DNA of 64,000 nucleotides from contig CAKOJR010000004.1 of the NCBI GenBank assembly GCA_934090735.1, forward strand, positions 1-64,000, in the 5' to 3' direction. Made by a program: the position numbers and the translations under genes. The notes below the pieces were generated by a model that did no database searches, was not told the DNA's origin, and saw nothing but the letters and a program-made list of their open reading frames with translations. Positions 8,289 to 18,125 of the stretch are shown in pieces (the first letter of the stretch is position 1; the number at the start of each line of letters is the position of its first letter). The DNA is from an uncultured Bacilli bacterium (GTDB lineage Bacteria > Bacillota_I > Bacilli_A > RF39 > UBA660).

Positions 8289-8849
8289 ATGAATATAAAT
8301 ATAAATGATATCAAGAATGGTATGACAGTAATTCTTGATAATAATCTATGCATGATTGTTGAGTTCCAGCATGTTAAACCAGGTAAAGGTCCTGCTTTTG
8401 TAAGAATTAAATATAAAAATCTTAAAACTGGTTCAATCGTTGAACAAACATTTAATACAAACTTAAAATTAGAAAAAGCTCACGTTGATAAACTACACAT
8501 GCAATACTTATATAATGATGGAATTAACTATGTATTTATGAATAATGAAGACTATAGTCAGTTAGAAATTCCAGCAAGTGTATTAGGTGATGACGTAAAC
8601 TTTTTAAAAGAAAATTTAGAAATTGAAGTATCTATGTATAATAGTGAAATTTTAGGAATTACTTTACCAGAAAAAGTTGATTATGAAGTAATTGAAACAA
8701 CTGATGCTGTTAAAGGAAATACAACTAACAATGCCATGAAAGATGCAACAATCGAAACTGGATATGTAGTAAAAGTTCCTATGTTTATTGGTGTAGGAGA
8801 AAAGATCTTAATTACTACTAAAGATGGTAAATATTCAAGTAGAGCATAA
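8289..8849 (+). CDS. efp: Translation elongation factor P
   Basis: EF-P enters the ribosome E site and rescues stalling at consecutive prolines. The 186-residue protein has the three-domain length of the family. The conserved loop reads KPGKGPAF with Lys at the usual modification position, followed by VRIKYKNLKTG, and the C-terminal OB domain ends TKDGKYSSRA. AAGGAG stands upstream with a slightly long spacing. Modification enzymes are not in this window. Confidence 0.95.
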   Translation: MNININDIKNGMTVILDNNLCMIVEFQHVKPGKGPAFVRIKYKNLKTGSIVEQTFNTNLKLEKAHVDKLHMQYLYNDGINYVFMNNEDYSQLEIPASVLGDDVNFLKENLEIEVSMYNSEILGITLPEKVDYEVIETTDAVKGNTTNNAMKDATIETGYVVKVPMFIGVGEKILITTKDGKYSSRA

Positions 8850-8862
8850 GCTCTATTTTTTT
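8841..8862 (+). terminator. Terminator of efp overlapping its stop codon
   Basis: AGAGC (8841-8845), loop ATAA, GCTCT (8850-8854), then a T run. The stop codon lies inside the hairpin. Confidence 0.7.
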
Positions 8863-8874
8863 ATAAAAACTATC

Positions 8875-8903
8875 TTGACACCTAAAAAATGTTACTCTAT
8901 AAT
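8875..8903 (+). promoter_or_regulatory. Surface-family promoter, copy 1
   Basis: TTGACA (8875-8880), 17-base spacer, TATAAT (8898-8903), then the shared leader element ATAGAAAGATAGGGAT running to the ATG. Confidence 0.9.
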
Positions 8904-8928
8904 TTAAATAGAAAGATAGGGATAACAT

Positions 8929-10941
8929 ATGGAAAATGATTCAAGTATAGATAAAAAGAAAAAGAAACTCAAAATATATTATAGTTTGCTCATAACTGTA
9001 ATATGTATAATCGGAGTTTCTTTTGCTTGGTTTAGATTATATTTAAGTCAAAATGAAGATAATACACTAGCATCAAGAACCTGCTTTAATACAACACTTA
9101 CTGAAGATACTTCAAAAATAGAAATAACTGATGCATTTCCAATAAGTGATGAAGACGGCCTTAAACAAACTCCATTTACTTTCACTCTAAAAAATAATTG
9201 CAGTAGTTATGTAAAAGCCTATATCCTAATAGATAGCACTTACAGAACAAGCACTAGTACTTCTTACTTGAGTGATAACTACCTAAAAGTAAATGTATCA
9301 CCTAAAGATAAAAACTCTAGTCCATCAGTAATTTTAGGAGCTCAAACACTAACAGATACTGAAAATAGCAGTAAAGGTTACGTTTTAGCAACTGCATATT
9401 TAGGAGCTAATGAAGAAAAAAGCTTTGATCTAAGAATCTGGATGGATAGTGCAACCACTTTAGATCAAGGATTAAATAAAAGCTGGGCAGGCAAGATAGT
9501 AGTAATTACTGATGCTAGTAATGAACCATCTCTTAATGATGTTGTTTTTGCTAGCAATAAATTATCAGTGCCTATAACAATTCCTGGTAGTGATGTTAGT
9601 GCTCAAAAACTTGAAGATATTGAGGAAGAAACTTATATTTTCAAAAATACAAGTGAAGCAGAAAAATATGATGCCACAAAAAGCAATATTTATCCTAGTT
9701 TACTAGGAATAAGCAGCGGATTTCAAATAAAAAGAGAAAAACTTTCTTATGCTGATTCATGGGCAGCAAATGGAGATAATTTTGATTTAAGTGACCCCGT
9801 AACCATTAATTCCAGTGATTATGATAGTAACTATTCATCACTGGTAGGAAAGTTTATTTACTGGGATATTCTTGGGCACACAGTAGTAGACACCAATATG
9901 GATTCGGACATGGCAACGGAATTGACTGGACGTGTTAGTGATGGTAACAATGAAAGTACAACTAGCACAACAACTAATTTAAATGAAATCTTTTACGTAA
10001 CTAAAGCTAGCACTAAAGAAATCACATATAAAACACTAACCTCCAATAAATCTGTTACTGAATCACTTCTAGCAAGTGACGAAGATGATTATGGCACATC
10101 TTATTATTATAGAGGTGCAGTTAAAAATAATTATGTTGAATTTGCAAATAAATGCTGGCGTATAGTAAGAATAACTGGTAATAACTCAGTTAAACTAGTT
10201 CTACATAATAACAATAGTAATGGCGTATCTAATCCATGTTCTTCATCAAATAATGATTCGACGGCCGCTTTCATCGGTACAAGTGCTTATAATGATAACT
10301 ATAATGATGAAGCGTATGTAGGTTTTATGTATGGTGAGACAGGCTCAACAGATTATGGTACAACTTATGCAAATACAAATAAAAGTACAGTTTTAAATAC
10401 TTTAGAAACATGGTACAAAGAAAATTTAGCGTCATATGAAAATAAACTTGCTGATACTATATGGTGCAATGATAAAAGTACGGGATTACAACAAGTTTTA
10501 GCAAGTGATGCCACAAGTTATTATCAACCAAATAATAGATTAGAGTCTTCTAAGACTGCTACTTTAAAATGTCCAAATGATAATAATGAGGGAAAACTAT
10601 CAAAGTTAACTACAAGTGATACAATTAACGGTAATGGAAACCTAACATATAAAATAGGACTTCTTACTGCAGACGAAGCTGCTTATGCAGGCTTCAACGT
10701 TGGAAAAATCAATCCACTATCTTATCTAACTGAAAATGCCAGTGGTGGCTGGTGGTGGACATTATCACCTCATAGTTATACTCTTGGCGTAGCTAATATA
10801 TATACAGTTATTGGTAAAACAGGAACTCTAACTTCTAGAGCTGTAAATCTTGGTATGTATGTAAGACCAGTAATAGCCATAAATACTTCTATTGAAGTAA
10901 CTGGCTCTGGTACTAGTGAAGACCCCTATGTAGTAAAATAA
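8929..10941 (+). CDS. Variable surface-family protein, copy 1
   Basis: This 670-residue protein has a Lys-rich cytoplasmic N-terminus and one membrane helix (about residues 18-38, ending VSFAWFRLYLS), so the rest lies outside. Residues 50-200 form a beta-rich domain with TCF, FPISDEDGLKQTPFTF and NNC. A core follows with DDYGTSYYYRGAVKNNYVEF, NKCWRIVRITG, GFMYG and WCNDKS. The C-terminal part contains WWWTLSP, a variable stretch, VRPVIAI and the ending GSGTSEDPYVVK. That last region resembles FGE/DUF6273-type C-lectin-like domains (inference). Paired Cys suggest extracellular disulfides. The first 490 or so bases including the promoter are identical to copy 2. Exact function is unknown; adhesin or antigen is my inference. 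Confidence 0.8.
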   Translation: MENDSSIDKKKKKLKIYYSLLITVICIIGVSFAWFRLYLSQNEDNTLASRTCFNTTLTEDTSKIEITDAFPISDEDGLKQTPFTFTLKNNCSSYVKAYILIDSTYRTSTSTSYLSDNYLKVNVSPKDKNSSPSVILGAQTLTDTENSSKGYVLATAYLGANEEKSFDLRIWMDSATTLDQGLNKSWAGKIVVITDASNEPSLNDVVFASNKLSVPITIPGSDVSAQKLEDIEEETYIFKNTSEAEKYDATKSNIYPSLLGISSGFQIKREKLSYADSWAANGDNFDLSDPVTINSSDYDSNYSSLVGKFIYWDILGHTVVDTNMDSDMATELTGRVSDGNNESTTSTTTNLNEIFYVTKASTKEITYKTLTSNKSVTESLLASDEDDYGTSYYYRGAVKNNYVEFANKCWRIVRITGNNSVKLVLHNNNSNGVSNPCSSSNNDSTAAFIGTSAYNDNYNDEAYVGFMYGETGSTDYGTTYANTNKSTVLNTLETWYKENLASYENKLADTIWCNDKSTGLQQVLASDATSYYQPNNRLESSKTATLKCPNDNNEGKLSKLTTSDTINGNGNLTYKIGLLTADEAAYAGFNVGKINPLSYLTENASGGWWWTLSPHSYTLGVANIYTVIGKTGTLTSRAVNLGMYVRPVIAINTSIEVTGSGTSEDPYVVK

Positions 10942-10943
10942 TC

Positions 10944-10972
10944 TTGACACCTAAAAAATGTTACTCTATAAT
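10944..10972 (+). promoter_or_regulatory. Surface-family promoter, copy 2
   Basis: TTGACA (10944-10949), 17-base spacer, TATAAT (10967-10972). The whole promoter and leader are identical to those at 8875, and it starts two bases after the preceding stop codon. Confidence 0.9.
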
Positions 10973-10997
10973 TTAAATAGAAAGATAGGGATAACAT

Positions 10998-12992
10998 ATG
11001 GAAAATGATTCAAGTATAGATAAAAAGAAAAAGAAACTCAAAATATATTATAGTTTGCTCATAACTGTAATATGTATAATCGGAGTTTCTTTTGCTTGGT
11101 TTAGATTATATTTAAGTCAAAATGAAGATAATACACTAGCATCAAGAACCTGCTTTAATACAACACTTACTGAAGATACTTCAAAAATAGAAATAACTGA
11201 TGCATTTCCAATAAGTGATGAAGACGGCCTTAAACAAACTCCATTTACTTTCACTCTAAAAAATAATTGCAGTAGTTATGTAAAAGCCTATATCCTAATA
11301 GATAGCACTTACAGAACAAGCACTAGTACTTCTTACTTGAGTGATAACTACCTAAAAGTAAATGTATCACCTAAAGATAAAAACTCTAGTCCATCAGTAA
11401 TTTTAGGAGCTCAAACACTAACAGATACTGAAAATAATAGTAAAGCTTACGTTCTAGCAACAACTTATTTAGGGGCTAATGAAGAAAAAAGTTTTGATCT
11501 AAGAATCTGGATGGATAGTGCAACCACTTTAGATCAAGGATTAAATAAAAGCTGGGCAGGTAAGATAGTAGTAATTACTGATGCTAGTAATAAGCCAGCA
11601 TTTGCCGACACTATTTTAGCTGATAATAAAGTTACATCACCTGCAACAATTCCAGGTAGAAGCATTAATAATCAAACTCTTAACGATATCGTAGAAGAAA
11701 CATTCACGGTCACAAACTTACTTGGATATAATGACAAAGAAGAAAACAATTTGTCTTTACTAGGCCTTTCTGGCACAACATATACATTAACATACGCTGA
11801 TTCATGGACGGCAAATGATGAAAAATTTGATCTGGTTGATGCAACACTAGAAGAAGATACATTAAAAAATTTATATTCAAAAATAATTGGCAAATACATT
11901 TATATGAGCAATTTAAATCACGCTAGAATTAGAGATACTGACATGGCTGGTGAACTTGTAGACGAAGATGAAAAATTTAAGACATATACCACTTCATTAG
12001 ATGAAATATTCTATGTAACTAACGCAACAGAAACTTCAATTACATATAAAACATTAAGTTCAAATATAAATAAAGAAGAAAATATTCTTGCAAGCGCCGA
12101 AGATGATTATGGAACTAGTTACTATTTTAGAGGTAACGTAAAAAACAACTACGTCCAGTTTGCTAATAAATGCTGGAGAATAGTAAGAATAACGGGAAAT
12201 GGAGCTGTAAAACTTATATTACATAACGATAATTCAGATGGAGTATCCAACCCATGTTCATCATTAAGTAATGCTCCAAGAGCTGCGTTCAGTGGCTATA
12301 GTAATTTCAATATTAGTGCCGATGATGAAGCCTATGTAGGTTTTATGTACGGTACTACTGGAGCGAGTGATTATGCAATCACTCATGCAAATGTAAATAA
12401 AAGCACAATATTAACTAATTTAGAAACATGGTATACAAATAATTTGACATCATATGAAGATAAACTAGCAGATACTATATGGTGTAATGATAAAAGTAAA
12501 ACAGTTTTTGAACTTCAATCCACTGTTGTAAGTATACCTTTTTTACCAAGTATTCGAATAAACCCTAACCTTTCTTTTATTGATGGAGATTTAACAAAAA
12601 CACTTCCAACATTAAAATGCCCAGATGATAACAACGGTGGCAAGTTATCTAAATTCACAGTAAATGACACCACTTATGGAAATGGTAATCTAACCTATAA
12701 AATAGGTCTTCTTACAGCAGACGAAGCAGCATTTGCAGGATTAATACTTGATAAGACTAATACAGCAACATATTTACAAGAAAACGCCATTGGAACAGCC
12801 TGGTTAACTATGTCACCATGCGGCTACAATAATTCTGTTGCTTCAGTTATTTCCGTAAGAGATGGAATTATGGAATCAGCAGCCACATCAGAGAATTTAA
12901 TAACCACCACTATAAGACCATCCATAGCAATTATTCCAGAAACAGAAGTAACTGGCTCTGGTACTAGTGAAGACCCCTATGTAGTAAAATAA
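10998..12992 (+). CDS. Variable surface-family protein, copy 2
   Basis: 664 residues, with the same layout as the previous gene: Lys-rich N-terminus, single membrane anchor, beta-domain, core with NKCWRIVRITGNG and WCNDKS, and C-terminal lectin-like domain. Its first 150 residues are the same as copy 1. From about residue 195 the two proteins diverge strongly, then converge again in the core and in the last 15 residues (TGSGTSEDPYVVK). The variable stretch sits between WLTMSP and IRPSIAI. The mosaic of identical and divergent blocks points to recent duplication or gene conversion of the ends with divergence of the middle. Confidence 0.8.
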   Translation: MENDSSIDKKKKKLKIYYSLLITVICIIGVSFAWFRLYLSQNEDNTLASRTCFNTTLTEDTSKIEITDAFPISDEDGLKQTPFTFTLKNNCSSYVKAYILIDSTYRTSTSTSYLSDNYLKVNVSPKDKNSSPSVILGAQTLTDTENNSKAYVLATTYLGANEEKSFDLRIWMDSATTLDQGLNKSWAGKIVVITDASNKPAFADTILADNKVTSPATIPGRSINNQTLNDIVEETFTVTNLLGYNDKEENNLSLLGLSGTTYTLTYADSWTANDEKFDLVDATLEEDTLKNLYSKIIGKYIYMSNLNHARIRDTDMAGELVDEDEKFKTYTTSLDEIFYVTNATETSITYKTLSSNINKEENILASAEDDYGTSYYFRGNVKNNYVQFANKCWRIVRITGNGAVKLILHNDNSDGVSNPCSSLSNAPRAAFSGYSNFNISADDEAYVGFMYGTTGASDYAITHANVNKSTILTNLETWYTNNLTSYEDKLADTIWCNDKSKTVFELQSTVVSIPFLPSIRINPNLSFIDGDLTKTLPTLKCPDDNNGGKLSKFTVNDTTYGNGNLTYKIGLLTADEAAFAGLILDKTNTATYLQENAIGTAWLTMSPCGYNNSVASVISVRDGIMESAATSENLITTTIRPSIAIIPETEVTGSGTSEDPYVVK

Positions 12993-12994
12993 TC

Positions 12995-13023
12995 TTGACT
13001 CCTAAAAAATGTTACTCTATAAT
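12995..13023 (+). promoter_or_regulatory. Surface-family promoter, copy 3
   Basis: TTGACT (12995-13000), 17-base spacer, TATAAT (13018-13023). It differs from copies 1 and 2 by one base in the -35 box. Confidence 0.88.
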
Positions 13024-13048
13024 TTAAATAGAAAGATAGGGATTACTA

Positions 13049-14977
13049 ATGAATGAAGAAGATAATAAAAAGAAGAGACTCAAATTATATTATGGTCTAT
13101 TAATAACACTCATATGTATAGTGGGAGTCTCTTTTGCTTGGTTTAGACTATATTTAAGCCAAAGTGAAAATAATGTAATATCTACAAGAAACTGTTTTGA
13201 TACAACTCTAACAGAAGATACTTCAAAGATAACATTAACAGATGCCTTTCCAATAAGTGACGAAGATGGTTTAAAACAAACTCCATTTACTTTCACTTTA
13301 AAGAATAACTGTGAAGGTTATGTTAAAGTTTATATTACTATTGATAGTAAGTACAGAGAAAGTACTAGCACGTCTTATTTAAAAGATGATTACGTAAAAG
13401 CTAATTTATCTACCAAGGGAACTACTACAGGACAATCTACTTTATTAGCTAATGATCAGTTAATAGATTTAGAAAATAATAATAAAGGATATATTCTTGT
13501 ATCAACTGGATTGAAAGCTAATGAAGAAAAGAGTTATGACTTAAGAGTATGGGTAGATAGTGAAACTACCTTAGAGCAAGGTTTAAATAAAAGCTGGGAA
13601 GGTAAGATTGTTGTTGTAGGTGAAGCTGCAAGTGGAAAAAAATTATCAGATATAATACTTGCTGATAATGAGATAAAAGAGCCACTTACAACACCTGGCA
13701 AAGAAGTCAGTGCGCATACTTTAGATGACGTTGAGAGTCAAACAATAAGTGTATCATCTTCGTATCAAAAATATTACATAACATATGGTACGGGTTGGGA
13801 AGCTAATGGTGAATATTTTAATTTAACTGGAGCAGCAGTAACCAGTGATACATATGCTAATTCATATTCTAGTTTAGTTGGTAAATATTTGACAGCTAGT
13901 TCCTTATCAAGAACTGGCTCGAATACTGCTGGCACGATGAGGACTACAACATATTTAAGTAGCGTATATTATGTAGTAAGTGCTACAGCAAATAGTTATA
14001 CTTATAAGCAAATAACTTCTAATAAAAATACAACAGAGGCCATACTAGCTAGCACAGAAGATGATTATGGTACATCTTACTATTTTAGAGGAGCAGTTAA
14101 AAATAATTATGTACAATTTGCTAATAAATGTTGGAGAATAGTGAGAATTACGGGCGATGGGTCAGTTAAATTAGTTCTTCATAATGATAATATTAATGAT
14201 TCTTCTAGTCCTTGCACATCATCTAACAATAGCACTGATGTTGCTTTTGCTAGATATTCTGATTTTACCTATGAAAGTAAATTTAATTCAAGTGAGGATG
14301 ATAATGCCTATATTGGATTTATGTATGGACAGACAGGAGCTTCTGATTATGCTAGTACTCATGCTAATACAAATAAAAGTACTATTCTTACAAATTTAGA
14401 AACATGGTACACAAATAATCTTACCTCATATACTAATAAACTTGCAGATACGATATGGTGTAATGATAAGAGTACATTTACTTCTTTTATTAATGGTGAC
14501 ACTTATGGTACAGGATTAGGATATGGTACAAACGAAACCGGATATAGTACATGGACTAGATATTATGATGGTAATTTTCGTACAACATCATATGGAGTTC
14601 CGAGTTTGATATGTCCGAATGATAATAATGGAGGAAAATTATCTAAATTTACTGTGGATGATACCGTAAATGGAAACGGAAATTTAATATATAAGATAGG
14701 GTTGTTAACGAAAGATGAAATAATGTTTTCTGGCTCTACAAGTACTTATAATCTATCTGCGTATTTGCAAGAAAATGCTGAAGGATATTGGTGGACTATG
14801 TCACCTATAAGATTTAATGGTAGTACCGCTGATGTTTCTCTGGCTGGAGCAAATAATATAAGTTGTGCCGGTGGTGTGGAATGTAGTTATGGGTTGCGTC
14901 CTGCCATTTCTCTAGTATCTGATACTGAAATTTCCTGTGGTACAGGCACCTCAGAAGACCCTTACGTTGTAAAATAA
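13049..14977 (+). CDS. Variable surface-family protein, copy 3
   Basis: 642 residues with membrane anchor at about 13-33 (LITLICIVGVSFAWF), beta-domain, a core beginning ITYGTGWEANG and TSDTYANSYSSLVGKYL, then NKCWRIVRITGDGSVKLVLHN, WCNDKS and LICPNDNNGGKLSKF. The C-terminal variable stretch between YWWTMSP and LRPAISL includes two extra Cys. The 17 bases after its conserved Arg-Pro codons match the equivalent place in the 21572 gene exactly, so these two copies share C-terminal ancestry. Codon use in the variable stretch is ordinary here, unlike 21572. Confidence 0.8.
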   Translation: MNEEDNKKKRLKLYYGLLITLICIVGVSFAWFRLYLSQSENNVISTRNCFDTTLTEDTSKITLTDAFPISDEDGLKQTPFTFTLKNNCEGYVKVYITIDSKYRESTSTSYLKDDYVKANLSTKGTTTGQSTLLANDQLIDLENNNKGYILVSTGLKANEEKSYDLRVWVDSETTLEQGLNKSWEGKIVVVGEAASGKKLSDIILADNEIKEPLTTPGKEVSAHTLDDVESQTISVSSSYQKYYITYGTGWEANGEYFNLTGAAVTSDTYANSYSSLVGKYLTASSLSRTGSNTAGTMRTTTYLSSVYYVVSATANSYTYKQITSNKNTTEAILASTEDDYGTSYYFRGAVKNNYVQFANKCWRIVRITGDGSVKLVLHNDNINDSSSPCTSSNNSTDVAFARYSDFTYESKFNSSEDDNAYIGFMYGQTGASDYASTHANTNKSTILTNLETWYTNNLTSYTNKLADTIWCNDKSTFTSFINGDTYGTGLGYGTNETGYSTWTRYYDGNFRTTSYGVPSLICPNDNNGGKLSKFTVDDTVNGNGNLIYKIGLLTKDEIMFSGSTSTYNLSAYLQENAEGYWWTMSPIRFNGSTADVSLAGANNISCAGGVECSYGLRPAISLVSDTEISCGTGTSEDPYVVK

Positions 14978-14981
14978 TTTT

Positions 14982-15018
14982 AAAGTCATAGATATTCATT
15001 ATTTATGACTTTTATTTT
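14982..15018 (+). terminator. Rho-independent terminator
   Basis: AAAGTCATA (14982-14990) pairs with TATGACTTT (15004-15012), followed by TATTTT. This is the first strong terminator after the three tandem family genes. Confidence 0.7.
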
Positions 15019-15039
15019 CCAATAATTTAAGTTAAAGGG

Positions 15040-15068
15040 TTTACAAATAAAGTTTAAAAATATATAAT
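15040..15068 (+). promoter_or_regulatory. Promoter of lon
   Basis: TTTACA (15040-15045), 17-base spacer, TATAAT (15063-15068). No CIRCE or CtsR-like operator is seen beside it. Confidence 0.7.
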
Positions 15069-15093
15069 AAAAACAACGTCTGGGGGAAGATAC

Positions 15094-17358
15094 ATGAAAG
15101 AGAATATACCCGTTTTATTACTAAAAAAACTCACAATATTACCTTCCCAAGAAGTCCGCATTGAACTAAATAATGAACTATCTAAAAAAGTTATAGACTT
15201 AAGCACAATAGAGTTCTCTAATAAAGTTTTAATTGTTCTTCCTTCAAATACTTTAGAAGAATCTCCAACTATCACTGACTTACCTAAAAGCGGAGTACTT
15301 ACTCTCATTAACTCTAAAATAGTTCTTCCTAATAATAATTACCGGGTAGTTCTTAAAGGATTAAATAGAGTTAAAATAAATAACTACCAAAGCTATCCTA
15401 CTGATAAAAGTATTCTTATAGGAAATGCTAAAATGCTTTATATAGATAAAGGTGAAAGTTTAGAAGAAACTGCTTTAAGAAAAAAACTTATAGCACTTGT
15501 TAATACTTATATTAAAATTAATCCTGAAATAGATAACAGTATTATAACTAAAATAAATAATAGTTCATCTCTTGGCGATATAACTGATATTATCGTAACA
15601 TTCTTAAGGCTTTCAAAAGATAAAAAAATCTACTACATGAATGAATTCGATGACATAGCAAGAGCAAAGACTCTTATCAAGGAAATTAATATCGAACTAG
15701 AGATATTTAAACTTGATGGTAAAATCGAAAAAGAAATCAAAGAAAGTTTTTCTAAAGAACAAAAAGAATTTGTTATCAAAGAAAAAATTAAAAAATTAAA
15801 TGAAGAACTGGGCATAGCCTCTTCTAAAGATGATGAACTATCCACTCTTAAGAGTAGAGTAGATGAGTTTAATGCTCCACTAAGCGTTAAAAATAAATTA
15901 AACAATGAGCTCGAAAGATATAAGTACACTCCAGCAAGTAGTCCAGAAGTATCGATGATTAGAACGTACATTGAAACTCTTTTATCACTACCATATGAAA
16001 ATACTAGCACTGAAGAAACAAGCAAAGATAAAATTAGAAAAGAACTAGATAAAACCCATTATGGACTAGAAGAAGTAAAAACAAGAATTATTGACTATGC
16101 TATTTTAAAGAAAAATAACCCCAGCCTAGAAAATCCAATTATTTGTTTAGTTGGCGCTCCAGGTATTGGTAAAACAAGTATTGCTAGAACTATCGCAAGT
16201 GCTCTTAAAAGAGAGTTTACTAAAATTAGTTTAGGCGGCCTTAATGACTCATCAGAGCTTATTGGTCATAGACGTACTTATCTAGGATCAGCTCCCGGGA
16301 AAATAATCTCCTCAATTATTAAATGTGGAACTAATAATCCGGTAATCCTTTTAGATGAAGTTGACAAACTGGTTAAAGATTACAAAGGGGATCCTGCAAG
16401 TGTTCTTTTAGATATTCTAGACACAAAACAAAATAAAGAATTTACCGATAACTATATTGAAGAAGCTTTTGATTTATCTAAGTGTTTATTCATTTTAACT
16501 GCTAATGACTCCAAAGAAATACCAAGTATCTTAAGAGACAGATTAGAACTAATCTACCTTCCAAGCTATACCATTTACGACAAAAAAGATATTGCATCAA
16601 TGTATTTAATGAACGTAATATGCTCTAAATATAATGTTAAACTAAATATTTCTGAAGAAGTTATTTTAGACATAATTAAATACTATACAATGGAATCAGG
16701 AGTGCGTGAACTAAATAGATTACTAGATAAAGTAGTAAGATACTTAGTCATTAATAAAGTCAAAGAAATAACTCCAAGTGACTTAGAAATAATTCTAGGT
16801 AACAAACTATTTACAAACAATAACAAAACTAATAATATTGGTGAAGTAAATATAGTTGGGGTAACCACTTTTGGTGGAACTATGTTAAAAGTACAAGCTG
16901 CATACAATAACTATAGCTCGCTAACTATAACGGGTAACGTTGGCGATAAACTAAAAGATGCTATTAATGTTTGTTTAGCTTATCTAGATAGTGAAGGCCT
17001 TCTAGAACTAAAGAAAAAGGGTTTATATTTAAACTTTAGTGGTTCAAACTTCATGATTGATGGTGCAAGTGGCTCAGTAGGTATTGTTACAAGTATTTTA
17101 AGTTTAATTAATGATAAAGAAGTAGCAAGCGATATAGCACTTCTAGGTAATATTGATCTTTATGGTAATATTTTAAAAGTAAGTAAACTAAAAGAAAAAA
17201 TAATTACTGCCTATAATTCTGGCATCAGAACAGTTTACTTACCACAAGATAATATAGACGATGAAAAAGACTTACCACTATTTATTTTAAAAGAAATGGC
17301 TCTAATTCACGCAAGTAACTATAGTGAAATTAAAAAATATTTATTTAAGAAGAAGTAG
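15094..17358 (+). CDS. lon: ATP-dependent protease Lon
   Basis: Lon degrades damaged and regulatory proteins in the cytoplasm using an AAA+ motor fused to a Ser-Lys protease. In 754 residues the order is: divergent N-terminal substrate domain, coiled region (about 200-290), Walker A GAPGIGKTS (near 354), Walker B VILLDEVDKL (near 415), then the protease domain. The catalytic Ser sits in DGASGS (near 659) instead of the usual DGPSAG, and the catalytic Lys in LKEK (near 702); their 43-residue spacing equals E. coli Lon, so the enzyme should be active. A GGGGGAAGA ribosome site precedes ATG. lon followed by spoVID-ysxE recalls the Bacillus order. Confidence 0.95.
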   Translation: MKENIPVLLLKKLTILPSQEVRIELNNELSKKVIDLSTIEFSNKVLIVLPSNTLEESPTITDLPKSGVLTLINSKIVLPNNNYRVVLKGLNRVKINNYQSYPTDKSILIGNAKMLYIDKGESLEETALRKKLIALVNTYIKINPEIDNSIITKINNSSSLGDITDIIVTFLRLSKDKKIYYMNEFDDIARAKTLIKEINIELEIFKLDGKIEKEIKESFSKEQKEFVIKEKIKKLNEELGIASSKDDELSTLKSRVDEFNAPLSVKNKLNNELERYKYTPASSPEVSMIRTYIETLLSLPYENTSTEETSKDKIRKELDKTHYGLEEVKTRIIDYAILKKNNPSLENPIICLVGAPGIGKTSIARTIASALKREFTKISLGGLNDSSELIGHRRTYLGSAPGKIISSIIKCGTNNPVILLDEVDKLVKDYKGDPASVLLDILDTKQNKEFTDNYIEEAFDLSKCLFILTANDSKEIPSILRDRLELIYLPSYTIYDKKDIASMYLMNVICSKYNVKLNISEEVILDIIKYYTMESGVRELNRLLDKVVRYLVINKVKEITPSDLEIILGNKLFTNNNKTNNIGEVNIVGVTTFGGTMLKVQAAYNNYSSLTITGNVGDKLKDAINVCLAYLDSEGLLELKKKGLYLNFSGSNFMIDGASGSVGIVTSILSLINDKEVASDIALLGNIDLYGNILKVSKLKEKIITAYNSGIRTVYLPQDNIDDEKDLPLFILKEMALIHASNYSEIKKYLFKKK

Positions 17359-17379
17359 TTGAAACATACTACTTTTTTT
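17353..17379 (+). terminator. Terminator of lon overlapping its stop codon
   Basis: AAGTAGT and ACTACTT form a stem around GAAACAT-type loop bases, followed by a T run. Confidence 0.65.
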
Positions 17380-17404
17380 GATATATTCATAATAGAGGCG
17401 GAAT

Positions 17405-18061
17405 ATGAAAAAAAGTATATTTGGTTTTATTGTAGCTCTTGTCCTTTGTACGTGTACATTTAGCATCTTATACGTAACGAATATAATTAATTTTAAAAGT
17501 GATAATAATACTAATAATAACACACCAACAAATGATAAACTTATATGTAAAAGTACCAAAAAGATAGAAAAGAATAATTATAACTTTTCAGTATATAACA
17601 TAGATAATAATATCCTTCTAGTTATTGATACAAACGGAACATATTTAACCTCACTAAATCTTGATTTAATTAACTTTGATAAGAAGTTATGTAATGAAGT
17701 AATAAGTGAAGATCTAAAAAGAACTTTTATCTCATCAGACGATTACAACAATTATTATTTATACACTTTACCTAATGATAGAATGCTTATTATAAAAAGC
17801 GACAAAAGTGATAAATATTTTAGCCTTGTATTGGATTTAGGCCGTAATTATCAGTATGGAATAGTTAATTATGATAAGCACAATAACTTTACAGATAGTG
17901 ATGTAGAAACGATAAACACCTTTATCGTAAAAGATAATCATTTATACGAATATGATGATAGAATAACTGTATATGAATATAAATATGAATTTAAAGATAA
18001 TAATTACACTAAAACTAAAACAGACAATCTATATTACTGCGCAGCAGGATGCAAATCATAA
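17405..18061 (+). CDS. Membrane-anchored protein of unknown function
   Basis: 218 residues with an N-terminal hydrophobic segment (about 5-27) that could be a signal anchor, followed by an Asn/Thr-rich linker and a beta-rich domain with many Tyr and Asp. The C-terminus has YYCAAGCKS with two Cys. AGAGGCGG stands upstream of ATG. It lies alone between two terminators. I do not recognise the family; an extracytoplasmic location is inferred from the leader. Confidence 0.65.
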   Translation: MKKSIFGFIVALVLCTCTFSILYVTNIINFKSDNNTNNNTPTNDKLICKSTKKIEKNNYNFSVYNIDNNILLVIDTNGTYLTSLNLDLINFDKKLCNEVISEDLKRTFISSDDYNNYYLYTLPNDRMLIIKSDKSDKYFSLVLDLGRNYQYGIVNYDKHNNFTDSDVETINTFIVKDNHLYEYDDRITVYEYKYEFKDNNYTKTKTDNLYYCAAGCKS

Positions 18062-18065
18062 CCAT

Positions 18066-18089
18066 GTAGACTTATTAGTCTACTTTTTT
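18066..18089 (+). terminator. Rho-independent terminator
   Basis: GTAGACT (18066-18072), loop TATT, AGTCTAC (18077-18083), six T. Confidence 0.8.
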
Positions 18090-18125
18090 AATGTCCTCAT
18101 ATAATTAGTTGAAAGGATTGATTAT

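Noticed and set aside
14184..14399. Open frame inside the 13049 gene (and a similar one in 22695-22922)
   Set aside because: It is an alternate frame of conserved surface-family core sequence, rich in Met/Leu/Ile from low-complexity codons, with no ribosome site.
15094..17358. Inactive Lon because DGPSAG is missing
   Set aside because: The catalytic Ser and Lys are both present at the family spacing.
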